A stretch of 51,940 nt of DNA from CAZYEI01 sp964646425. Its GTDB lineage: Bacteria; Bacillota_I; Bacilli_A; RFN20; JAISJY01. A model generated the notes under the pieces. That model was not told the DNA's origin. It worked only from the letters and a program-made list of their open reading frames with translations, and did not search any database. Of the stretch, positions 1-7,426 are shown in pieces; the stretch's first letter is position 1, and each line of letters opens with the position of its first letter. The stretch is from positions 1 through 51,940 of the forward strand of contig CAZYEI010000006.1 in assembly GCA_964646425.1 (NCBI GenBank), given 5' to 3'. A program made the position numbers and the translations under genes.

Positions 1-16
1 CTTTTATATATTTCAT
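1..16 (-). CDS. Start of a gene running off the left edge
   Basis: An ATG on the minus strand at 14-16 opens a frame reading M-K-Y-I-K before the window ends. It is preceded by a GAGG ribosome-binding site with an 8-nt spacer and by a good promoter at 64-92. Product unknown because only five codons are visible. The evidence is context only. Confidence 0.4.
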
Positions 17-63
17 GATAATAACCTCAATATAGTTTTCATAAAACTTTTGACTATTTCATT

Positions 64-92
64 ATTATATCTCATATTTAAAATTTTAGCAA
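64..92 (-). promoter_or_regulatory. Promoter for the gene leaving the left edge
   Basis: On the minus strand, TTGCTA (87-92), a 17-bp spacer and TATAAT (64-69). It points at the ATG at 16, about 45 nt downstream of the -10 box. It also shows that the fructan operon ends before this point. Confidence 0.5.
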
Positions 93-380
93 CTTAATTG
101 TTTAATTTTTTTGCTAAAAATATAGTTATATTTACACTTATCGCTTAAAAATTAAGTTTAATTTGCTAGACATCTAAACATTCCCATCCCTTTTATTCCC
201 ACTAGATAATACTTCATAAAAAAATCACCATTACATTAGCTAAAAATGGTGATTAATATATTTATTTTTATGGAGATTCAATTTATTATTTGTAAAGTCC
301 GAGAAAAACAACTTCTAAATTAATGTAGTCCTTTATAGTTACTAAAAACAAATTTGGAATAATGACGAATCATTAATTTC
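93..380. other. Intergenic stretch with no gene seen
   Basis: Apart from the terminator at 215-254, this AT-rich stretch between the end of the fructan operon and the next minus-strand promoter has no frame with a start, a ribosome-binding site and reasonable length. Confidence 0.6.
215..254 (-). terminator. Terminator of the fructan operon
   Basis: A perfect 10-bp stem (223-232 pairs with 245-254, AATCACCATT/AATGGTGATT) with a 12-nt loop. On the minus strand it is followed by six T residues. It lies about 130 bp after the last gene of the operon. Confidence 0.8.
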
Positions 381-674
381 TTATCCCCAATAAATAGAAC
401 CGAATCCCACATCATCTTGGTCAATTGATATACCATCATCTGGTATTTCTTTGATAGATGATGAACTAATTGTACCACTACAAGTAGATTGGACCGTGGT
501 ACTTATATTAGAATTAGATTCTTTGGTACTATTAGTTATTTTTTCAGAAGTTGAAGAATATGTGCTAGATTGACTAATTGTATTTAACGATGACTGATGA
601 TTTGAATTTGAAGTCTTAACATTATTGCAAGATACTAATAAAAGTATTATTAAAAAAAAGCTTATTTTTTTCAT
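381..674 (-). CDS. Small Ser/Thr-rich lipoprotein, last gene of the fructan operon
   Basis: A 97-residue protein with a lipoprotein signal peptide: a charged MKK start, a hydrophobic core, and lipobox LVSC with the cysteine near residue 16. The mature part is about 60 residues of Ser, Thr and Asn, like a flexible surface linker. It ends in an acidic, aromatic tail with EIPDDG, DQDD and a terminal YWG. It starts 1 nt after the stop of the transport ATPase, and its GGAGGAG ribosome-binding site lies inside that gene's last codons, so translation is probably coupled. No catalytic domain is visible. It may be a surface spacer or a truncated relic of a larger lipoprotein. Function not known. Confidence 0.7.
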   Translation of the reverse strand: MKKISFFLIILLLVSCNNVKTSNSNHQSSLNTISQSSTYSSTSEKITNSTKESNSNISTTVQSTCSGTISSSSIKEIPDDGISIDQDDVGFGSIYWG

Positions 675-675
675 A

Positions 676-2538
676 TTACTCCTCCATTTTCAAAAATTTA
701 CATTTTCCAAAATCAATACAAATTTTGTGTTTTGATTGGGCAAAAATTGATATACTTTCATCTGCTATAGTGCTTATATAGCCATCTAATAATTTATGTT
801 TTAGATAAATAACGTTATATGGCTTAAATTTATCTTCATTAATCGCTCTAACATCAAATGTATACCTTCCTTTTCCTATGCTTATTGCTTCACTAGGCAC
901 AATTAATTTATACTTTCCGTCTTTTAAATTAGAGTTATTAATCTTAATATTTTTATCTAATACCTTAAAACTAACATTATTGTTATTTGACACTACATTA
1001 ATATCAAATTCAGTATCTAATAAAGGATACTTTGCTGAAATTCTTTCTTCCCCATTAAAGAAGCATACATCATCAAATGAAAGATAAGTTTTAATTTCAT
1101 CACCTACATGATAAATAACATTTTTATCTACAACAACTGCAATAATATCATTAGAATATGACACATATCCGTATAGAATATTAGCATTTGACGTTTCTTC
1201 AATAAAGTCAATTTTAATATTAAGTTCTAATGAATTATCTATTTTTTCCATTTTTAAAGCGCTTGGTTTAAATGAAAATTTAATTTTACTATCTATTCTT
1301 TTTTCTGGTACTATAGACATTAAATTATCATTTGGTAAACTAATTTGATAAAATTCATTAAATTTAACATCTGCTTGTTTATCTTTGATAACTAAGGAAG
1401 CATTTAATTTATTATATGTAGGCAAATCAATAATTCTTTCTTCGCTTTCTTTATCAAATAAATGAATTCTCTTATTATCAATATAAATATCAATTTTATC
1501 TCCTACCCTAACATTAATACGAGGATTTAATGCTACTACAATATCTTTTCCAACACCATCCAATTTACCATATACAATTGTTTGTGTTCCTAAAAGTTCT
1601 ACTACCTCAACATGTAATTTATAAATATTTTCAACAGTTTGATTATCTGAAACCTCATGAATATCTTCAGGTCTAACGCCAAATAAGATATTACTATTAA
1701 GGTATTTTTCACTTCGCAATTGTTTTATTTTGTTATTAGGGATATTAACCTTATATTTTCCTTCGATTAATGCATAAACCTTATTTCCTTCTTCGATAAG
1801 TTTGGCATCAAAAATATTCATTTGCGGCGATCCTAAAAATGTTGCAACAAAAACGTTATTTGGAAAATCATATAGATTTTTGGGCGTATCAACTTGTTGA
1901 ATTACTCCCAACTTCATTACAACAATTTTTGTTCCCATTGTCATAGCTTCGGTTTGATCATGTGTTACATATACAAAAGTTGTTTTCAATTTAGCATGTA
2001 ACTTTGTAATTTCACTTCTCATTTGAACTCGCAATTTAGCATCCAAATTAGATAATGGTTCATCCAACAAGAACACCTTTGGTTCTCGCACAATTGAACG
2101 TCCTAAAGCTACTCTTTGTCTTTGACCACCAGATAATTGTTTTGGCTTTCTTGTTAATAAGTCTTCAATGCCTAGAATTTTGGCAGCATTTTTTATTTTT
2201 TCATCAATTTCTTCTTTTGGCGTATTTATTTGTCGCAAGCCAAATGCCATATTATCATAAACACTCATATGAGGATACAATGCATAATTTTGAAACACCA
2301 TTGTAATATCTCTATTTTTCGGTTCTACATCATTAATTAATTTACCATCAATAAATAATTCGCCTGATGTAATTTTTTCAAGACCAGCTATCATTCTAAG
2401 TGTTGTTGATTTACCACAACCTGATGGCCCAACTAATACTACAAATTCTTTATCATTAATTTCAAGGTTAAAGTCATTAACTGCTTTTACCCCTCCATCA
2501 TATACTTTATATATATGTCTTAAAGATATATCTGCCAT
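676..2538 (-). CDS. MsmX/MalK/UgpC-type sugar ABC transporter ATPase with extended C-terminus
   Basis: Energises the sugar ABC importer encoded upstream in the same operon. Residues 1-240 are a classic ABC domain: Walker A GPSGCGKST at 37-45, signature LSGGQ at 135-139, Walker B VFLLDEP near 155-161, and the switch histidine in VYVTHD near 193. A TOBE/OB region follows, with the family motif FGVRPEDIH. Family members are usually about 360-380 residues. This one has 620, and its extra roughly 240 residues look like further TOBE-like beta segments (for example FSFKPSALKM and VPSEAISIG), as if the regulatory half were duplicated. Start chosen at ATG 2538 with an AGGAG site. Assigned to the fructan importer by operon position, although such ATPases can serve several importers. 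Confidence 0.9.
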   Translation of the reverse strand: MADISLRHIYKVYDGGVKAVNDFNLEINDKEFVVLVGPSGCGKSTTLRMIAGLEKITSGELFIDGKLINDVEPKNRDITMVFQNYALYPHMSVYDNMAFGLRQINTPKEEIDEKIKNAAKILGIEDLLTRKPKQLSGGQRQRVALGRSIVREPKVFLLDEPLSNLDAKLRVQMRSEITKLHAKLKTTFVYVTHDQTEAMTMGTKIVVMKLGVIQQVDTPKNLYDFPNNVFVATFLGSPQMNIFDAKLIEEGNKVYALIEGKYKVNIPNNKIKQLRSEKYLNSNILFGVRPEDIHEVSDNQTVENIYKLHVEVVELLGTQTIVYGKLDGVGKDIVVALNPRINVRVGDKIDIYIDNKRIHLFDKESEERIIDLPTYNKLNASLVIKDKQADVKFNEFYQISLPNDNLMSIVPEKRIDSKIKFSFKPSALKMEKIDNSLELNIKIDFIEETSNANILYGYVSYSNDIIAVVVDKNVIYHVGDEIKTYLSFDDVCFFNGEERISAKYPLLDTEFDINVVSNNNNVSFKVLDKNIKINNSNLKDGKYKLIVPSEAISIGKGRYTFDVRAINEDKFKPYNVIYLKHKLLDGYISTIADESISIFAQSKHKICIDFGKCKFLKMEE

Positions 2539-2546
2539 AATTTCTC

Positions 2547-3416
2547 CTATCTTCGTAAACCTTTATTTACGAAATCTTTTTTCTTATATGAATGAATATA
2601 TTTATCAAATATTGAATTTAAAAATAATAAAACAATTATTACTGAATACGACAACAAAATAAACATAATTAAACAAATTAAGAATAGTTTAACTCCTAAT
2701 AACTGGGCTAGATTCATAATAATAAAAGGCAATAATGCTAAAAAGCTAATAATTAAATTTTTAGGGAATAAAATTATCGAAAATAAAAAGCTATTCTTAA
2801 TAAGTTTTTTATTTATTAAAGTATATATATTATTTTGGACCATACTATATAGATACATAAATATTCCAACTAATAAAACGAAAAAAATAATAACTAAATT
2901 AAATATTTCGATAAATGATGGTAATGACACAGATTGAAAAAAATAAAAATTTATGATCATAAATAAGTTAGGAATACTAACAAACAAACTATATCCAATA
3001 TTACGCTTCCAATTTTCTTTAATTGAATGAAAGAATTGATACTTAAATATTGTCACTTCATCATATATTAATTTTTGAATTATTCCTATTGCGCCACTTA
3101 AACCAATAGTCGCAATTATAAACAACGGTATTTGAACTAAACCAAATATTGCTTTTAGAATTAATTTTTGTGTTGGAATTAATGTTGGATCAATTTCTTT
3201 TAATATTTCTTCTGCACTTAAAATATATGCATTAAAAGAAAAATCCCAAAGCAATAAAGGAATAAAAAACAAAAATGTCAATAAACTTACTTTTACTAAT
3301 TCCCAAAAATTATTTTTAAATAAAAATATAAATAGTTCTCTTCTGTTTTTTGGTAACGAATTATTTGTAAAATCCTTTTTAGGATTTTCTCCATTAATTA
3401 AATTATAAAGCCCCAT
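2547..3416 (-). CDS. Multi-pass membrane protein, possibly DUF624/YesL-like
   Basis: About 289 residues with roughly six hydrophobic segments. A short cytoplasmic start (MGLYNLINGENP) is followed by the first helix after WELVKVSLLTF. The layout resembles the DUF624/YesL family, whose members often sit beside carbohydrate ABC transporters and whose role is unclear. The frame stays open upstream, but the ATG at 3416 is preferred: an earlier start would lie deep inside the fructokinase gene, and this ATG gives a short 14-bp overlap with that gene's end. The family assignment is tentative. The operon position suggests a role in sugar uptake or sensing. Confidence 0.6.
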   Translation of the reverse strand: MGLYNLINGENPKKDFTNNSLPKNRRELFIFLFKNNFWELVKVSLLTFLFFIPLLLWDFSFNAYILSAEEILKEIDPTLIPTQKLILKAIFGLVQIPLFIIATIGLSGAIGIIQKLIYDEVTIFKYQFFHSIKENWKRNIGYSLFVSIPNLFMIINFYFFQSVSLPSFIEIFNLVIIFFVLLVGIFMYLYSMVQNNIYTLINKKLIKNSFLFSIILFPKNLIISFLALLPFIIMNLAQLLGVKLFLICLIMFILLSYSVIIVLLFLNSIFDKYIHSYKKKDFVNKGLRR

Positions 3417-4335
3417 AGTATTTCTCAATTTCTTCTTTTGTCGGGAATGCATCAACTGCTCCATATGCAGTAGTAGTAAGTGCACCACAAATATTTGCAA
3501 ATGTCATAATTTTCATCAAAATATCCCCATTAAATCTATTAATTCCTTTTTCATCAATTTGCTTAAGTATTGCAGCATAAAATGCATCTCCTGCACCTGT
3601 TGTATCAATAGGTGTAACATTAATTGAACTGGCAGTTATAATTCTACTATTATAAAAACAAATACTGCCCTTACTTGATAAAGTTACAAACACTAATTGA
3701 TTATTATCAAAACAATTAACAGCTTCTTCTAATGTTTTTTTACCAGAAATCATGTACAATTCTTCTTCCGAAAACTTCAAAATATCAGCACTTTTTATTC
3801 CTAATCTTATATGCGCTATTGCTTCTTGATTATTTTCAAAAAGATCTTTACGATAATTTATATCGAATGAAACTATTTTTTTATGCGATTTGGCTTTATT
3901 AAGAATTTTCATAAAGCAATCACGGCCTTCTTTTTCTGATAACATCAATGAACCAATATGAATAATTTTGGCTTTATTAAAATATTTATCATTAATTAAA
4001 TCACTATCAATTAAATAATCAGCACATTGCTTTCTTAAAAAAGAAAAGCTTCTTTCACCATTTTCTGCAATCGATACTAATGCTATTGTTGTATTATGTT
4101 CTTTATCTTTTTGAAGACTTAAATAATCAAAATTAAATTCTTTAGCTTTATTATGCAAAAAATCCCCAATTAAATCTTCACCGATTCTTCCAACAAACCC
4201 TACTTTTCCGCCAAGTTTCTTGATATTACAAGCCAAATTAAATGGCGCACCACCAATAAAATTTTCATATGTAACTTTTTCATTCTTTCTTGTGCCAATC
4301 ATATCAACAAGAATTTCTCCTATACTTATAATCAT
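3403..4335 (-). CDS. scrK: Fructokinase, PfkB family
   Basis: Phosphorylates fructose, using ATP, to fructose-6-phosphate for glycolysis. The protein has 310 residues, the usual length. The sugar-binding N-terminal motif IGGAPFNLA lies near 27-35 and is followed by GGKVGFVGRIGED. The C-terminal PfkB signature DTTGAGDAF spans 244-252, with the likely catalytic base Asp250 in its GAGD anion hole. In this operon it takes the fructose released by the cytoplasmic GH32 enzyme. It starts 13 nt after the LacI gene, with an AGGAG ribosome-binding site, and overlaps the membrane protein gene by 14 bp. Other PfkB sugar kinases are possible, but the context makes fructose by far the best candidate. Confidence 0.88.
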   Translation of the reverse strand: MIISIGEILVDMIGTRKNEKVTYENFIGGAPFNLACNIKKLGGKVGFVGRIGEDLIGDFLHNKAKEFNFDYLSLQKDKEHNTTIALVSIAENGERSFSFLRKQCADYLIDSDLINDKYFNKAKIIHIGSLMLSEKEGRDCFMKILNKAKSHKKIVSFDINYRKDLFENNQEAIAHIRLGIKSADILKFSEEELYMISGKKTLEEAVNCFDNNQLVFVTLSSKGSICFYNSRIITASSINVTPIDTTGAGDAFYAAILKQIDEKGINRFNGDILMKIMTFANICGALTTTAYGAVDAFPTKEEIEKYYGAL

Positions 4336-4348
4336 ATTTATCTCCTAA

Positions 4349-5311
4349 TTAAATTGTTTCGCCCTCAATAAACTTCGTAGGAATTATCACAACTTCTTCT
4401 GTTTTTTCACTATTTATTTTCTTTATCAATTGTTCTACTATTGCTTCAGCCATTTTTTCCAAATCTTGCTTACAACTTGAAATAATAGGATGGGCAATCC
4501 AATTATTTAACATTCCATCATAGCCAATAATTTTTATTTCTTCAGGAACCTTAATTCCTTTTGAAGTAATGATATTATAACAGGTCATTGCAATAACATC
4601 ACTTGAAGCAAATATTGCATCAATATTTTTATTTTCTTCAAGCATTTTAACAACTAATTCTTTTTCGTCACCGTGTTCAATATTTTCATAATAACTAATT
4701 GCTCTTAAATTATGATTATTCATTACATCATCATAGGCTTGTTTTCTTTGTAAAATTTCTGAAGTAACCCCCGGTCTTCCACCGATAAAAACTATATTTC
4801 GACATTTTTTATTAATTAATAATTCAATTGCACGATAAGTTGCCTCATAATTATCGCTTGTAATACATGGAACAAGATTATCAACACGTCTATCCACTGT
4901 TACAATTGGTAAATTTGTATTAATTTTATTATGAGAATAATGTGTTAGAAAAATAATTCCATCTACTTGTCGCCTTTTTAACATTTGAATTACTTCTGTT
5001 TCTCTTTCAATATGATATTGTGAAGAAACAATAATAATTTTATAACCATTTTTTGATAAATAATTTTCAATATATTCTACTATTGTACAGAAAAAGGGGT
5101 GAGCAAGAGTAGGAATAAAGACTGCAATCATTTTCGAACTATTATTTTTTAAATTTCTCGCAGTTTGATTAGGAACAAAATTTAATTCTTCAATTGCTTT
5201 AAAAATCTTTATTTTATTTTCTTTTGATACATATCCTGTATTGTTTATTGCTCTAGATACTGTTGCAACACCTACTCCAGCAACCTTAGCAACATCCTTT
5301 ATTCCTACCAT
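4349..5311 (-). CDS. LacI/GalR-family transcriptional regulator of the fructan locus
   Basis: A 320-residue repressor-type regulator. The N-terminal helix-turn-helix (IKDVAKVAGVGVATVSRAIN, residues 4-23) and hinge helix (NQTARNLK) are classic for LacI. They are followed by a periplasmic-binding-protein-like sensor domain starting at MIAVFIPTLAHPFF. It lies inside the operon, between the module proteins and fructokinase, so it probably controls its own operon. Likely targets are the two TGAAA-N4-TTCCA sites around the promoter at 18911-18939. The inducer is presumably fructose, sucrose or a phosphorylated derivative, by inference from the neighbouring genes. GAGGTG ribosome-binding site before the ATG. 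Confidence 0.88.
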   Translation of the reverse strand: MVGIKDVAKVAGVGVATVSRAINNTGYVSKENKIKIFKAIEELNFVPNQTARNLKNNSSKMIAVFIPTLAHPFFCTIVEYIENYLSKNGYKIIIVSSQYHIERETEVIQMLKRRQVDGIIFLTHYSHNKINTNLPIVTVDRRVDNLVPCITSDNYEATYRAIELLINKKCRNIVFIGGRPGVTSEILQRKQAYDDVMNNHNLRAISYYENIEHGDEKELVVKMLEENKNIDAIFASSDVIAMTCYNIITSKGIKVPEEIKIIGYDGMLNNWIAHPIISSCKQDLEKMAEAIVEQLIKKINSEKTEEVVIIPTKFIEGETI

Positions 5312-5341
5312 ATTTTACACCTCTTTTATTTATTTTAATAA

Positions 5342-7177
5342 TTATGAAACTAAATTTACAGCCATTACAGCTTCAATTGTAACCATACCAGAATTATTTC
5401 CATCAATTACTTCATCAGCTAAATCTGATAATACTGGAACTGTTTGATAATATGTAACAACATTATCAAACCAAGCATGTGCCCAGCCACCGCTAATTAC
5501 TTCATCATGCAACTCAATATAAAGTTCTTCACCAATATATTGTGATAAATCAGCCACATATGTAGCCATATCAGCCCATGAGCCACCATTTGCAATATAT
5601 GGGAAATTAGCATCATTAAATCTTGTTTGTGAATAATAGCCAATTAAAGTTCCATCTGCTTTAAATACCTTAAATCTAGCAGCATTACCACCCATTTTTA
5701 CTGAAACGAAGCCACTTCCACCTAAGATAAAATTAGAACTTCTAATAGCCCAACCTTCACTTTCTCCAATTCCTGTATCCCAACCATTTAAATGGAATAA
5801 TCCGTGTTCATTATATGGTAAACTTTCTGCCCAGTAAGATGTTGCTCCGCTTACGCCACCAGTCATACCTTCTGTTAAGATAGTCCAACCATATAAATCA
5901 CCAGTTTCAAAATCTCCATTTACAACGCTATATTTATCAACTAGTGATACAGCTAATGCTGCACCCCCTTGATATGCTTCTCTATGAGTTTCTAGCCAAA
6001 CTTCTTTAGATATTGCTAATTGAGCAGCTGTTTGATTAACTCGTACATCATCTAAATTAACAAAGCCAAAACCACCTGTTGCATTATCATAAATAACAAC
6101 TCTTGCATAAGTGCCAAGTGCATCTTCTGGCAAAAGTGCAGATTGATAAACTAATGTTAAAGCTAAATATGGATCTAAAAAATAATTATTAGTAAAAGTT
6201 GTCAATACTCTACTTTCAGCATTAAAACTTCCATCAGCATTACATTCAATTATTTTGACATTAGTATTTTCAAAATTCGCCGCTGCTCCTAACAATAATG
6301 AAACACCTAATTCCTTTACTTTAAACACTGTTGAAGCAATCATTCCTGTCTTTATTTCAGTTCCATTAGCATCACCTAAAAAGAAATATGTACCTTCTTT
6401 TAACATTCTTCTATTATTATCTTCCCAAAATATTTCAAGATCGGCTACACCTCCAAATTTATCTTCAGTTTCAGAAACTAAATTATAATTCAAATCATAA
6501 TTTGTCCAACCGGTCATATCACCAGTTTCAAAATCACCATTAATGATAGTATCTTTATTAATATCAGCTAAATATAAACTAGTCATTGCTGATTCTCCTC
6601 TATAATATGTATTATCTTCATAAGCATAAGGAGTTACATCAAAATGCAATGATGACAAATAAGTCACAGGAATATCATAAATTGAATATGTAATAAAAAT
6701 ATTATATTCTGTCAAATTATCATTTAAAAATGTTTTTGTATCAATTAATACATTATCAGCATAGATTTTTTCATAATATGTACCAACTTCCACACAATAA
6801 GCTGTATCAATATCTTTGCCTTTCATTTGAATATTAAAGCCATAATTCTTATCTATAAAATATTGTTCTGTTTCAGTATCATAATCTGCATTAATTGCCG
6901 CTACAAATCTAATTGCACAATTTTTACCATCATCGCTATATTTAAATTGTGATCCCATTTGCGAAACATAAAGTTTTTCTTCATCACTAAAAGAATCAAT
7001 ATAATCCGATTTGTAGAAAGGAGTATTCTTTTTTACCTTTGCTAATTTTGCTTTTTCATATGTATCTGTTTCCGAAAAAATAAAATCATCTTCTTCAACT
7101 ACTTTATTTAAGTTTACTGAAACTCCTGCTGTGACTAACAAGCCGATTAAGAAAACACTTAATAAACTCTTTTTCAT
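5342..7177 (-). CDS. Secreted protein with two FETGDxxGW carbohydrate-binding-like modules
   Basis: A 611-residue exported protein with a signal peptide (MKKSLLSVFLIGLLVTAGVS) and no lipobox or sortase motif, so it may be released or held non-covalently. Residues about 60-200 form a domain with IRFVAAINADY, YGFNI and FDVTPYAYED. This matches a recurrent surface-protein pattern I recognise from gut Bacillota (xRFV..I ... GF.I ... F.VTPY), of unknown function. Two modules follow, opening NGDFETGDMTGWT (213-225) and NGDFETGDLYGWT (420-432). Each is about 170 residues and ends in a strand such as LDDVRV or FDNVVTYY. The second is clearly related to the third module of the protein at 7427-9646. 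No catalytic domain is visible. Probably a fructan-binding or surface-assembly protein, by inference. Confidence 0.75.
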   Translation of the reverse strand: MKKSLLSVFLIGLLVTAGVSVNLNKVVEEDDFIFSETDTYEKAKLAKVKKNTPFYKSDYIDSFSDEEKLYVSQMGSQFKYSDDGKNCAIRFVAAINADYDTETEQYFIDKNYGFNIQMKGKDIDTAYCVEVGTYYEKIYADNVLIDTKTFLNDNLTEYNIFITYSIYDIPVTYLSSLHFDVTPYAYEDNTYYRGESAMTSLYLADINKDTIINGDFETGDMTGWTNYDLNYNLVSETEDKFGGVADLEIFWEDNNRRMLKEGTYFFLGDANGTEIKTGMIASTVFKVKELGVSLLLGAAANFENTNVKIIECNADGSFNAESRVLTTFTNNYFLDPYLALTLVYQSALLPEDALGTYARVVIYDNATGGFGFVNLDDVRVNQTAAQLAISKEVWLETHREAYQGGAALAVSLVDKYSVVNGDFETGDLYGWTILTEGMTGGVSGATSYWAESLPYNEHGLFHLNGWDTGIGESEGWAIRSSNFILGGSGFVSVKMGGNAARFKVFKADGTLIGYYSQTRFNDANFPYIANGGSWADMATYVADLSQYIGEELYIELHDEVISGGWAHAWFDNVVTYYQTVPVLSDLADEVIDGNNSGMVTIEAVMAVNLVS

Positions 7178-7189
7178 ATTATTTTTCTC

Positions 7190-7339
7190 CTATTCATTAA
7201 CCCATGATGTGAATGAATCCGCATCACCTTGTGACCAATCGTTATTATCTATATTAATAGTAATACCACTTAATAAAACATCATTTCTTAAATCAAATTC
7301 TTTCGTTACAATTTCAGGTTTGGTATATTTTTTTCGCAT
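7190..7339 (-). CDS. 49-residue small peptide with a KPEIVTKEF start
   Basis: A short frame beginning MRKKYTKPEIVTKEFDLRND and ending in a Trp-containing acidic tail (DWSQGDAD ... SWVNE). Support: a GGAAGG ribosome-binding site 7-8 nt before the ATG, an extended -10 promoter just upstream (7392-7400), and a TAG stop that overlaps the TAGGAG ribosome-binding site of the next gene. It has no signal peptide and no cysteine. The start pattern (K-K-Y-x-K-P-E, then an acidic stretch and a V-L-L-S-G segment) resembles short peptides common in gut Bacillota near surface-protein genes. Some of those look like modified-peptide precursors, but I know of no proven function. No modification enzyme is encoded beside it. 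Confidence 0.65.
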   Translation of the reverse strand: MRKKYTKPEIVTKEFDLRNDVLLSGITINIDNNDWSQGDADSFTSWVNE

Positions 7340-7391
7340 TTGCTACCCTTCCTTTCATTTTTATCATAATATAATTACTATTTATATCTAT

Positions 7392-7400
7392 ATTATAGCA
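7392..7400 (-). promoter_or_regulatory. Extended -10 promoter for the small peptide and secreted protein
   Basis: TGCTATAAT on the minus strand (TG at 7399-7400, TATAAT at 7392-7397), 53 nt before the small peptide start. The -35 region is poor, as usual for extended -10 promoters. It would let the downstream half of the operon be transcribed independently. Confidence 0.55.
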
Positions 7401-7426
7401 AATATTTACCATTATTAGTTTTATAT

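Noticed and set aside
7131..7418. A 95-codon plus-strand open frame
   Set aside because: It is antisense to the secreted-protein start and the small peptide, and those have promoters, ribosome-binding sites and sensible proteins.
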